Positions 26,674 through 34,264 of a DNA stretch of 64,000 nt are shown here, piece after piece; position 1 is the first letter of the stretch; each line of letters starts with the position of its first letter. The stretch covers positions 1 to 64,000 of the forward strand of contig JACPFW010000003.1 of assembly GCA_016182795.1 (NCBI GenBank), given 5' to 3'. The position numbers were made by a program, and so were the translations under genes. The stretch is from Gemmatimonadota bacterium. GTDB taxonomy: Bacteria; Gemmatimonadota; Gemmatimonadetes; Gemmatimonadales; Gemmatimonadaceae. Below the pieces are notes generated by a model. It was not told the DNA's origin. It ran no database searches and saw nothing but the letters and a program-made list of their open reading frames with translations.

Positions 26674-26902
26674 ACCCCGCACCCTCGACGTGCGCGTCAT
26701 CCCGCCGCGCGAAAAGCACCCGACCATTTTCCAGACCTTCGGCGCGCTGGCGCCGGGCGAGTCGTTCGTCCTGCTCAATGACCACGATCCGCGCCCCCTG
26801 CGCTATCAGTTCGAAGCCGAGCACGCCGGGCAGTTCGGCTGGCAGTACCTCGAGCAGGGGCCGGCCGTCTGGCGCGTCGAGATTTCCAAGGCCTCGGCCT
26901 GA
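26666..26902 (+). CDS. Single-domain DUF2249 protein
   Basis: This is a 78-residue protein with LDVRVIPPREKHPTIFQTF, GESFVLLNDHDPRPLRYQF and the terminal QYLEQGPAVWRVEISK, the full DUF2249 pattern including the HDP motif. An AGGAG at 26651-26655 precedes the ATG at 26666, which itself overlaps the tail of the previous gene. The stop TGA shares its last base with the next ATG (26900-26904). Tight packing indicates a single translationally coupled mRNA. Confidence 0.85.
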   Translation: MSEPRTLDVRVIPPREKHPTIFQTFGALAPGESFVLLNDHDPRPLRYQFEAEHAGQFGWQYLEQGPAVWRVEISKASA

Positions 26903-27639
26903 TGCGCACCGCGCTGAGTTCGGCCGCGGCGCCGCGCGCGTCGCTCGACGACCTGCTGGCCGGACTCACGCGTCACGGGCTGGAGGCGGTGGAGCTTCGC
27001 GTCAGTGATGGGCACGCGATCAACGCGGCCGCGTCGTTGGATACGCTGCACGCAGCGGCCCACGCATTGCGTGAGGCGCGGGTGCGCGTGGCTTCTCTGT
27101 TGGACGACGACGGCGTTCCCACGGAGTTCGCGCTGCGTGCCGTACGTGCGCTCGATACACAGCTGGTCGTCGGCGCCGCCGTGTCGCTCTACGAACGGTT
27201 GCAGCGTGCAGACGCGGCCCGTGCGGCAACGATGCCAGTGGCCGTTCTCGTCGGCGGCCGTCAGGCCGACACCGACGCGCGCGCCGTGCGTGCGGCGGGA
27301 CATCGTGTCGTGTGGGAGGCCCATCCAGACGACGCGCCGTTGGCGGAGGTCTGCGACCGCGTGATCGCGGCGTCCGCCGATGCGCTGGTCGGTGTGCGTG
27401 TCTGCGGCGGAGGGCCCGAAGGTTCACTGCATGAAGGGCGGGGCATTGGCGCGCTGATGGCGCGCCTAGCCGTCGCCGGATTTGACGGCGCGCTGATTCT
27501 GGCGCCGAGTGATCGCAAGTACCACCTGCTCTGGGAGTCGTGGCTGCGGCGCCACGGCGGCTGGGGGTGCGGCGGTGGCGCTGCCGACCCGGCAGAGCGG
27601 GTGCGTCGAACTGTCCCGATGGTGGAGGAAATCGCGTGA
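26902..27639 (+). CDS. Sugar-phosphate-isomerase-like TIM-barrel protein
   Basis: This 245-residue cytosolic protein has the xylose-isomerase/AP-endonuclease-2-like barrel pattern: an opening helix-strand GLTRHGLEAVELRVSDGH, VRVASLLDDDGV, VVWEAHPDDAPLAEVCD, VGVRVCGGGPEGSLHEGRG and FDGALILAP. Metal-ligand Glu/His positions are only partly recognisable. A Cys-containing GGWGCGGG follows near the end. Its place between two DUF2249 genes, sharing start/stop overlaps with both, ties it to their process. No sugar metabolism gene is nearby, so the substrate cannot be inferred. Confidence 0.6.
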   Translation: MRTALSSAAAPRASLDDLLAGLTRHGLEAVELRVSDGHAINAAASLDTLHAAAHALREARVRVASLLDDDGVPTEFALRAVRALDTQLVVGAAVSLYERLQRADAARAATMPVAVLVGGRQADTDARAVRAAGHRVVWEAHPDDAPLAEVCDRVIAASADALVGVRVCGGGPEGSLHEGRGIGALMARLAVAGFDGALILAPSDRKYHLLWESWLRRHGGWGCGGGAADPAERVRRTVPMVEEIA

Positions 27640-27896
27640 CCGATATTGTGACCCTGGACGTACGACCCGTCGAGCCGAAGGATCGGTTCGAACGCATCAT
27701 GACGGCGTATGAGGGGCTGAGCGTGGACTCGACGCTGGAACTCACCGTCGACCACGACCCCAAGTGCATGTACTACACGCTGCGCGCCACGCGCGGCGAA
27801 GATGCCTTCCGCTTCACGTACCTGGAAGAAGGGCCGGAGGTGTGGCGTGTGCACGTCTGCCGCCTTTCCGACGCGCCAGCGAGCGAGATGGCGTAG
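27636..27896 (+). CDS. Single-domain DUF2249 protein
   Basis: A GTG start overlaps the TIM-barrel stop (GTGA). The 86-residue protein repeats the family pattern: TLDVRPVEPKDRFERIMTAY, LELTVDHDPKCMYYTL and FRFTYLEEGPEVWRVHVCRL. It carries the VDHDPKC variant, with a Cys after the HDP motif that the 26666 gene lacks. It is the last gene of the operon and ends 29 bases before the convergent second regulator. Confidence 0.85.
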   Translation: MTDIVTLDVRPVEPKDRFERIMTAYEGLSVDSTLELTVDHDPKCMYYTLRATRGEDAFRFTYLEEGPEVWRVHVCRLSDAPASEMA

Positions 27897-27925
27897 CGGT
27901 CGTCGCGGCCGTGAGGTCGCGACGG

Positions 27926-28570
27926 TCAGGTCGCGGGCGCGACCTCAAAGCGGCAGCGCGGGCGGCTCCCATGCTCGCACGCCGACTTGATACGCTCTCC
28001 TGACACATCGGCGAGCAGCGCTTCGACGGCGCGGCAGACACCGGGATGCTCCGCGACGGCGTCGCCCAACGGGCAGGCGCCGCACCCGGCGATGCTGTCC
28101 TGGCCGCGGTGGCGCTCATGCCGCACGTCGCCGCCGAGCGCGGTGAGCACGGCGACGGAGCGGGCGATCCCCTCCGCGCGGTTGGCGGGAGCGGGGAGAC
28201 CCAGCCGATGCGCCATGCGTCGCCCCACGCGGCGCAGCGCGTCGGCGGTCATGGCATCGGACTGCCGGTGGTCGAGTTCATCGAGCAGGGCGAGGAGCAG
28301 CGGCGCATAGGCCCGCGAAAACGCCGCCTCGGCTGCCGGATCGACAACGTAGAGATTGGCCGGCTTGCCCGCGCCGGCGCCGCGCCGAGTGCCCGACACC
28401 TGCACCAGACCGTCGCGCTCCAGCGTGGCGAGGTGCGAGCGGATGGCGTTGGGCGACAGTCCCAACGCGGTCGCCAGTTCGTCCACCGACTGCGGTCCGC
28501 GCCGGAGGGCGGCCACAATCCGCCCGCGGCTCGTGGACAGGAACTTCTCGCTCAGTGTCGACCCGGCCAT
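27926..28570 (-). CDS. Second SufR-like winged-helix regulator
   Basis: This 214-residue protein has a winged helix (SRGRIVAALRRGPQSVDELA, then GLSPNAIRSHLATLERDGLV) and a C-terminal Cys region CGACP, Cys after 12 residues, Cys after 18 and Cys after 7. It therefore retains four candidate Fe-S ligands (C-x12-C-x18-C-x7-C), more complete than the regulator at 22916. It faces the DUF2249 operon convergently and is divergent from the DUF4142 gene. Fe-S-dependent sensing of NO, O2 or iron is inferred from the family. The two regulators bracket the operon. Confidence 0.78.
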   Translation of the reverse strand: MAGSTLSEKFLSTSRGRIVAALRRGPQSVDELATALGLSPNAIRSHLATLERDGLVQVSGTRRGAGAGKPANLYVVDPAAEAAFSRAYAPLLLALLDELDHRQSDAMTADALRRVGRRMAHRLGLPAPANRAEGIARSVAVLTALGGDVRHERHRGQDSIAGCGACPLGDAVAEHPGVCRAVEALLADVSGERIKSACEHGSRPRCRFEVAPAT

Positions 28571-28624
28571 CGGCTCCTCCGAGAAGGGCGGTACACGGAT
28601 TCTAATGTCAGAACCTTGATTGCG

Positions 28625-28665
28625 CTATTTACACCAAATATACTTGATATATTAGAAATATCCAC
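28625..28665. promoter_or_regulatory. AT-rich divergent promoter/operator region
   Basis: In a GC-rich genome this stretch (TTTACACCAAATATACTTGA and TATATTAGAAATATCC) is strikingly AT-rich. It lies between the minus-strand regulator and the plus-strand DUF4142 gene. It contains CTTGATATATTAGAA, similar to CTTGATTATTTGAA beside the inverted repeat at 22830. Autoregulation by the SufR-like protein is a reasonable guess. Confidence 0.5.
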
Positions 28666-28717
28666 CTAACGTATGGAAGTGTCCCCCCGTTGTCCCCCCT
28701 ATTGCACGGAGCACACC

Positions 28718-29257
28718 ATGCGCACGGTCCCCCTCTTCGCCGCCATCGCGGCCCTCTCCCTGATCCCGTTTGCCGGTCCGGCGGCCGCGCAGGCGCCCGG
28801 CCGCCTCGACGATCCCACGATCGTGGCCATCTTCGACGCGGCCAACACGGACGACATCGAGACCGGCAAGCTGGCCGCCACCAAGGCGTCTTCCAAGGAA
28901 GTGCGCGACTTCGGCGCGATGCTTGCCCGCGACCACCAGATGGTGCGCCAGTTGGGGCGTGATCTCGCCGCCAAGCTTCACGTCACCCCCACGCCGCCGG
29001 CCGACGCGAGCTCCAAGAAGGCCCACGAGGCGACCATGAAGCAGCTGCGCAGCGCGTCCGGCGCCGAGTTTGATCTGGCCTTTGCGCGCTACGAGGTGAA
29101 GTTCCACGCCGACGTGATCGCCGCCATCAACTCGACGCTGCTGCCGGCCATCCAGAACGCCGAGCTGCGCGCGCTGGTCGTGAAGGTTGCACCGGCGTTC
29201 GAGGGGCATCGCCTGGCGGCCGAGCAGCTGGCGAAGAAGCTGGCCGCGGCGCAGTAA
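28718..29257 (+). CDS. DUF4142 exported protein
   Basis: ATG 28718 gives a signal peptide (VPLFAAIAALSLIPFAG, cleavage near AAAQ). The 179-residue product carries the DUF4142 four-helix pattern: IFDAANTDDIETGKLAATKA, VRDFGAMLARDHQMV, and FDLAFARYEVKFHADVI. Members are periplasmic, ferritin-like helical bundles of unknown role. An upstream ATG at 28673 would add 15 residues in front of the signal and is less likely. The promoter region is shared with the SufR-like regulator, suggesting stress-linked expression. Confidence 0.85.
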   Translation: MRTVPLFAAIAALSLIPFAGPAAAQAPGRLDDPTIVAIFDAANTDDIETGKLAATKASSKEVRDFGAMLARDHQMVRQLGRDLAAKLHVTPTPPADASSKKAHEATMKQLRSASGAEFDLAFARYEVKFHADVIAAINSTLLPAIQNAELRALVVKVAPAFEGHRLAAEQLAKKLAAAQ

Positions 29258-29285
29258 GTCGCTGTCGATTGGCGACGCTGCGGCG

Positions 29286-29675
29286 TCAGCCGCGCGAGGG
29301 CGGTGCGTCGATCCATTCGGCGAGCAGCGCCCGCAGCGTCGCCAACGGCACGGGCTTCGTCACATAGCCGTCCATCCCCGCGTCTCTCGCCCGCTCCGCC
29401 TCGCTCGAGAGTGCGTTGGCGGTTAGGGCGATGATCGGCAGACGCGTGCCGGGCGCCTCTTCGCTCCGTATGGCCGCGGCAAGTGCGTAGCCGTCCATCG
29501 TGGGCATGTTCAGGTCGCTGAGCAGCATGGCGTACGCTCCCGCGCGCCAGCGGTCCAATGCGTCCGCGCCGTCGGCAACCACGTGGATCGCGTACCCCAG
29601 CAGGTGAAGCTGCCGTACGATGACCTTCTGGTTCATGCTGTCATCCTCGGCGACCAAGATCAGGCACGCTCCCAT
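29286..29675 (-). CDS. Stand-alone receiver-domain protein
   Basis: This 129-residue CheY-like receiver has acidic residues AEDDSMNQ, phospho-acceptor Asp in LLSDLNMPTMDGYAL, the conserved Thr/Ala switch region IIALTANAL and Lys in GYVTKPV. There is no output domain. The sequence resembles receivers of hybrid kinases. It is divergent from the kinase cluster that follows, so it may be a phospho-partner or phosphate sink of that system. Confidence 0.88.
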   Translation of the reverse strand: MGACLILVAEDDSMNQKVIVRQLHLLGYAIHVVADGADALDRWRAGAYAMLLSDLNMPTMDGYALAAAIRSEEAPGTRLPIIALTANALSSEAERARDAGMDGYVTKPVPLATLRALLAEWIDAPPSRG

Positions 29676-29899
29676 CCGCGCCTCCTTGGCGCCGAGTTCC
29701 GTGGATTGCAGGCGGCAGGAATCTTGGAGGGGGGTCGAGTCCCGTCAAGGATGCCGCGCACTTGCGCGATTCATGCATGTCACAACAGGTTACGTCTGGA
29801 GTGGCGCCCTCGAGCGCTGCGCTGGCGGCATCCGGTCCGACGCGAGGTCCGGAGCCGGACATTGGCTTCACGATGTGGCGTCAATGGAGGTCCCCCACG

Positions 29900-30988
29900 G
29901 TGGATACGATCCTTGTGATCGACGACGTCGACGTCAATCGCGAACTGCTCCGGGCGCACCTGGGGGACCAGTATCGGATCGTGGAGGCGGCCAACGGTGA
30001 AGAGGCCCTGCGCCTGACGGCCCAGGAGCCGGTGGATCTCGTGCTGCTGGACGTGATGATGCCTGGACTCGACGGGTATGAGGTGACTCGTCGAATACGC
30101 CAGCTTCGCGGCAACGATCTGCTTCCCATTCTGCTCCTCACGTCCCTCTCGTCCAGCGAGGAGCGGCTGCGCGGCTTCGAAGCCGGAGCCGATGACTTCA
30201 TCACGAAGCCGGTCGAGATGCATGAGTTGCGCATGCGCGTGCGCGCGTTCCTGCGTACGCGGCGCCTGTATCGGGACCGCGAGGCACTGCTCGTAGAGGC
30301 CCAGCAGTTGCATCTGATGAAGGATGATTTCGTGGCCTTGCTCGTGCACGACCTGCGCAACCCGCTTGCCGCTCTCCAGTCGTGGCTCGAACTCGTCGAC
30401 TTTGCCGGCGTGAGCGGAGAAGCGCACGAAGCGCTCGAGGGCGCGACCGTCGCCGCGCAGCGTCTTCGCGAGCTGGTCGACGATCTGCTGCAGGCAAGGC
30501 TTCTCGAGGATGGCGCCGTGCAGGCCGCGCTCACGTCAGGGCCGATTGAGCCGGTTGCCCGGGCGGCGGCCGCCACCGTCCAGGGCCTGGCCGCCGGCCG
30601 CCAAGTGGCGGTGCGCCTCGATGTGCCCGCCGAACCGCTCCTCGTCCACCACGATCGCCCGCTGCTACAACGCGCGCTCGAGAACGTGCTGATCAACGCC
30701 ATCCGCCACACGCCGGCCAACGCCGCCGTGACGCTGCGGGTCTACCGCGACCGCGACAGCGTGCACCTCGAAGTCTCCGATGAAGGGCCCGGCATACCCG
30801 CCGAGGAGCGTCCACTCCTCTTCTCGAAGTACGGCTCGCTCTCCCTGCGCCGTACCGGCGACCGCCGGGGCCATGGACTGGGCCTTTTCCTGGTTGGACT
30901 CGTGATGCAGGCCCATCACGGTTTCGTTCACGCGGCGGTCGCACCGACCGGCGGCACCTGCATGGTGATGTCACTCCCCGTCCAATGA
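29900..30988 (+). CDS. Response-regulator/histidine-kinase fusion (receiver first)
   Basis: I place the start at GTG 29900 because GGAGG (29886-29890) lies nine bases upstream and the receiver fold begins at once (DTILVIDDVDVN). In-frame ATGs at 29762, 29777 and 29873 would add an unstructured leader. The 362-residue protein has a receiver (Asp in LLDVMMPGLDG, Lys in FITKPVEM), a HisKA helix with LLVHDLRNPLAALQSW and an HATPase domain with NVLINAIRHTP, DEGPGIP and HGLGLFLV. It has no membrane segment. The stop overlaps the next kinase start (ATGA). Confidence 0.85.
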   Translation: MDTILVIDDVDVNRELLRAHLGDQYRIVEAANGEEALRLTAQEPVDLVLLDVMMPGLDGYEVTRRIRQLRGNDLLPILLLTSLSSSEERLRGFEAGADDFITKPVEMHELRMRVRAFLRTRRLYRDREALLVEAQQLHLMKDDFVALLVHDLRNPLAALQSWLELVDFAGVSGEAHEALEGATVAAQRLRELVDDLLQARLLEDGAVQAALTSGPIEPVARAAAATVQGLAAGRQVAVRLDVPAEPLLVHHDRPLLQRALENVLINAIRHTPANAAVTLRVYRDRDSVHLEVSDEGPGIPAEERPLLFSKYGSLSLRRTGDRRGHGLGLFLVGLVMQAHHGFVHAAVAPTGGTCMVMSLPVQ

Positions 30989-32739
30989 CGAACCTTCCTC
31001 TCAACGGTCGCTTGCTCTTCGAGTCGGCACCCGACATGTACCTCGCGCTGACGCCTGACCTGATCATCGCCGAGGTCAGCAATCGGTACCTCGCGGCGAC
31101 CAAGACGACGCGCGACGGAATCGTTGGCCGGCACATCTTTGAGGTCTTCCCCGACAACCCGGATGATCCCAATGCGGACGCCACGCGCAATCTGCGCGCG
31201 TCATTGGAACGGGTTCGCGACCTGCGCATCCAGGACTCGATGGCGGTCCAGAAGTACGATATTCCTCGAGCCGCCGCCGAAGGTGGCGGCTTCGAAGCGC
31301 GGTTCTGGAGTCCCGTCAATACGCCGGTCCTCGCGGACGATGGTGCGTTGCTGGGCATCATTCATCGCGTGGAGGATGTTACCGAGTTCGTGCGCCTGAA
31401 GCAGGAACAGGACGCGGAGCGTGAGTCGACCGCCCAGCTGCGATCGCACACCGAGGCGGTGGAGGCGGAGGTTTATCGCCGCACGCTCGAAGTGGCGGCG
31501 GCCAGCCGGCAGATCAAGGATGGCGAGCGCAGCCTCCGCGAGGCCAAGGATGCGGCCGAGCGCGCCAATCGCGCCAAGTCCGACTTCCTCGCCAAGATGA
31601 GCCACGAACTCCGCACGCCGCTGAACTCGATCATCGGCTTCTCCGATGTGCTGCTCGAGGAGACCGCCGGCCCGCTGACCGCCAAGCAGCGGCGGTTCGT
31701 GGACAACGTGCTCACCAGCGGACGCCAGTTGCTGTCGCTCATCAACGACATCCTCGATCTCTCAAAGGTCGAGGCCGGGCGCATGGAGCTCTCCATGGTG
31801 CGCGTCAGCCCCGCCGGCGCGGTGGACGAGGTCCTGGCGAGCCTGCAGCCACTGGCCACGCGCAAGCGGCATGCGCTGCACAGCGAGTTGCCCGCCGACC
31901 TGCCGCTCGTGGACGCCGATCCGGTGCGGTTGAAGCAGATTCTGATGAACCTCGTCAGCAATGCCATCAAGTACACGCCCGACGGCGGGACGATCGCGGT
32001 GCGCGCCGCCGCCGTCACGGTGGACGGACGCACCATGGTGCGCACCGAGGTCAGCGACACGGGCATCGGTATCGCCGACGCCGATCTCGATCGCGTCTTT
32101 GATGAGTTCGAGCAGGTTGGCGGCGAGTACGGCCGGGCGCAGGAGGGCACGGGCCTGGGTCTGGCGCTGGCGCGCCGCCTCGTCATGCTCCACGGCGGCA
32201 CCATCGGCGTGCAGAGCGTGGCGGGCAAGGGAAGCACGTTCCATTTCACCCTGCCGTGCGCCGTCAGTGCCGCACCGTTTGCGAAGCCCGGCATCGCAAC
32301 ACCCGGCACGCAGGCCGCGGACGGATCGAAACATGATGGCGCCGCACCGCAACCTCCCGTCGCCCTGGTGGTGGACGACGACGCGAAAGCGAGCGCACTG
32401 CTCTCGGACTACCTCGAAGGCGCGGGCTTCCGCGTGGTTACGTCCACGTCCGGCGCCGACGCCCTGCAGCAGGTGCGCACGCTCCGTCCGACGCTGGTGA
32501 CGCTCGATATGATTTTGCCGGACCGTCCCGGCGGCGTGGACGTGCTGACCGTGATCAAGCGGCAGTCCGACACGCGGGATATCCCGGTGATTGTCGTGTC
32601 GATCACCGATGACCGCTCCGTGGCCCTCGCGCTCGGCGCCGCCGCGTGGCTGGTCAAGCCGGTTGGCCGCCACGAGTTTCTGCGGGCCGTCGAAACGGCG
32701 CTCCGTGGCGCGCCCAGCGCGCGGCCCGCGGCGCGATGA
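30985..32739 (+). CDS. PAS-histidine kinase-receiver hybrid
   Basis: This 584-residue cytosolic hybrid kinase has a PAS domain (about residues 8-130, with GRHIFEVFPDNPDDP), a coiled-coil of about 50 residues, HisKA with FLAKMSHELRTPLNSIIGFS, HATPase with NLVSNAIKYTPDG and GTGLGLALARRL, and a C-terminal receiver (VDDDAKAS, Asp in LDMILPDRPGG, Lys in AAWLVKPVG). It is coupled by ATGA overlaps to the kinase before it and the receiver after it. Together the three form a phosphorelay module; the input and the output gene are not visible. Confidence 0.9.
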   Translation: MTNLPLNGRLLFESAPDMYLALTPDLIIAEVSNRYLAATKTTRDGIVGRHIFEVFPDNPDDPNADATRNLRASLERVRDLRIQDSMAVQKYDIPRAAAEGGGFEARFWSPVNTPVLADDGALLGIIHRVEDVTEFVRLKQEQDAERESTAQLRSHTEAVEAEVYRRTLEVAAASRQIKDGERSLREAKDAAERANRAKSDFLAKMSHELRTPLNSIIGFSDVLLEETAGPLTAKQRRFVDNVLTSGRQLLSLINDILDLSKVEAGRMELSMVRVSPAGAVDEVLASLQPLATRKRHALHSELPADLPLVDADPVRLKQILMNLVSNAIKYTPDGGTIAVRAAAVTVDGRTMVRTEVSDTGIGIADADLDRVFDEFEQVGGEYGRAQEGTGLGLALARRLVMLHGGTIGVQSVAGKGSTFHFTLPCAVSAAPFAKPGIATPGTQAADGSKHDGAAPQPPVALVVDDDAKASALLSDYLEGAGFRVVTSTSGADALQQVRTLRPTLVTLDMILPDRPGGVDVLTVIKRQSDTRDIPVIVVSITDDRSVALALGAAAWLVKPVGRHEFLRAVETALRGAPSARPAAR

Positions 32740-33134
32740 GCCTTCGCGTGCTGGTGGTTGAAGACACCCCGCTGAGCCTCGAGCTCATCACGGAGGTGCT
32801 CGAGCACGCCGGGCACACCGTTCTCGCCGCGACCACGGCCGCCGACGGGCTGCTGCTGGCGAAGACGGCGCTGCCCGATGTCGTGTTGATGGACATCCGC
32901 CTGCCCGGCATGGACGGGCTCGAGGCGACGCGGCAGCTCCGGCAAGATCCAGCGCTGCAGCACATGCCGGTGATTGCCATCACCGCCCAGGCGATGCGCG
33001 GCGACGACACGGCGGCGATTGCCGCCGGCTGCGACGCCTACATCAGCAAGCCGATCAACGTGGCAACCATTGCCGCCGACGTCGTGCGCGTCGTCGAGCA
33101 GAAGCGGGCGAGCCGCGCTACGCGCTCTCCTTAA
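32736..33134 (+). CDS. Stand-alone receiver-domain protein closing the kinase operon
   Basis: This 132-residue CheY/DivK-like receiver has EDTPLSLEL, Asp in VVLMDIRLPGMDGLEA, the Thr/Ala region IAITAQAMRGDD and Lys in YISKPINV. The start overlaps the hybrid kinase stop. DivK-type receivers act as diffusible phospho-proteins. The 3' end overlaps the convergent pirin gene by 17 bases, so the two genes have no terminator between them. Confidence 0.9.
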   Translation: MSLRVLVVEDTPLSLELITEVLEHAGHTVLAATTAADGLLLAKTALPDVVLMDIRLPGMDGLEATRQLRQDPALQHMPVIAITAQAMRGDDTAAIAAGCDAYISKPINVATIAADVVRVVEQKRASRATRSP

Positions 33135-34020
33135 TGAAGGTGCCGTTCCGCAGGTCGGTGATCGCCTGCGTGAGTTCGGCCTTGGTGTTCATCACGATCG
33201 GGCCGTACCACGCCACCGGTTCCTGGAACGGCTGCCCCGAGACGAGCAGAAAGCGGATCCCCTCGTCGCCGGCCTGCACGACGATCTCGTCGCCGTTGCC
33301 GAACACGACGAGCGAGCGGTTGCCCACCGTCTCACGGACGATGGAATCGTCGACCTTCTCGGTGAGCACGCCAAACGGCGCCGACGCGTCCTTGAACGTT
33401 CCGCTTCCCGCGAAGATGTAGGCAAAGGCGTTGCGGCGCGTGTCGATCTTGATGCGCTTCTTCTGCCCAGGCATCACCGACACGTCCACATACGCCGGGT
33501 CGGCGGCGATGCCCTCGACTGGGCCGCGTCGTCCCCAGAACTCGCCGGTGATCACGCGCGCGATCGTGCCGTCGTCATCGGTGATCTCGGGGATATCCTT
33601 GCCCAGAATGTCCTGATACCGCGGCTTCGTCATCTTGAGATGCGAGGGTAGGTTCGCCCACAGCTGGAAGCCGTGCATCTTGCCGGTCGGATCGCCGGTC
33701 GGCATCTCGTGGTGCATGATCCCCGAGCCGGCCGTCATCCACTGCACGTCGCCGGCGCCAAGGAGACCCTTGTTGCCGAGGGAGTCGGCGTGTTCGACGG
33801 TGCCGGCCAGCACGTAGGTGATGGTCTCGATGCCGCGGTGCGGATGCCAGGGAAAGCCGGCCTCGTAGTCCGAGGGCCGGTCGCCGCGGAAATCATCGAA
33901 CAGGAGGAACGGGTCGAAGGTCTCGGTGTCGCCGAACCCAAAGGCACGGTGCAGCCGAACGCCGGCCCCTTCCATGGTGGGGCGGGCGGTGATGATGCGA
34001 TCAACGGGACGAAGTGACAT
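33118..34020 (-). CDS. Pirin-family bicupin protein
   Basis: This 300-residue protein has the pirin N-terminal cupin with metal-binding HPHRGIETITYVL and a later His/Glu set (GIMHHEMP), plus the typical start RPVDRIITARPTMEGAGVRL. Pirins are iron-containing cupins; some have quercetinase activity or affect transcription. The length matches the family. An 18-bp perfect palindrome lies 63 bases upstream of the start and is likely its operator. The stop is nested in the end of the convergent receiver gene. Confidence 0.9.
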   Translation of the reverse strand: MSLRPVDRIITARPTMEGAGVRLHRAFGFGDTETFDPFLLFDDFRGDRPSDYEAGFPWHPHRGIETITYVLAGTVEHADSLGNKGLLGAGDVQWMTAGSGIMHHEMPTGDPTGKMHGFQLWANLPSHLKMTKPRYQDILGKDIPEITDDDGTIARVITGEFWGRRGPVEGIAADPAYVDVSVMPGQKKRIKIDTRRNAFAYIFAGSGTFKDASAPFGVLTEKVDDSIVRETVGNRSLVVFGNGDEIVVQAGDEGIRFLLVSGQPFQEPVAWYGPIVMNTKAELTQAITDLRNGTFIKESA

Positions 34021-34082
34021 AGGGAGGCTCCTTGGTGCTGCGAGTGCCGCGTAGTGCCGTCGCGGGCAGGGACGCCGCGCGA

Positions 34083-34100
34083 TATCTTAGTACTAAGATA
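34083..34100. promoter_or_regulatory. 18-bp perfect palindrome upstream of pirin
   Basis: TATCTTAGTACTAAGATA is self-complementary over its full length and sits in a short AT-rich patch 63-80 bases before the pirin start. The size and symmetry fit a winged-helix dimer site (MarR or HxlR type). No such regulator is adjacent, so the protein that binds it is unknown. Confidence 0.7.
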
Positions 34101-34172
34101 ATAAACCCTGCCGACAATGCAAGGGTGCCCGCCGCCCGCCGCCGAGGGAATACGCCCCCGTGCGCCCCCTGT

Positions 34173-34200
34173 CTTCTGCTATCTACCTTCTACTATCGCC
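34173..34200. repeat. Heptanucleotide repeat overlapping the first BlaI-type operator
   Basis: Units are CTTCTGC, TATCTAC, CTTCTAC, TATCGCC, close to CATCTGC, CATCTAC, CGTCTAC at 6322. The last unit supplies half of the operator at 34192-34205. Confidence 0.6.
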
Positions 34201-34251
34201 ATAGTTGACAAGCCGGACCATCCTTCTTATCATCTACTATCCACATAGTAG
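34192..34251 (+). promoter_or_regulatory. Promoter of blaI-blaR1-like operon with two operators
   Basis: A consensus -35 TTGACA (34205-34210) is followed after 17 bases by TATCAT (34228-34233). Operator 1 is ACTAT-CGCC-ATAGT (34192-34205), abutting the -35 box. Operator 2 is CTACTAT-CCAC-ATAGTAG (34234-34251), just after the -10 box. The TACTA/TAGTA arms are the kind bound by BlaI/MecI dimers. The ribosome site AGAGGAG (34253-34259) follows directly. Confidence 0.82.
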
Positions 34252-34264
34252 AAGAGGAGTCGCG

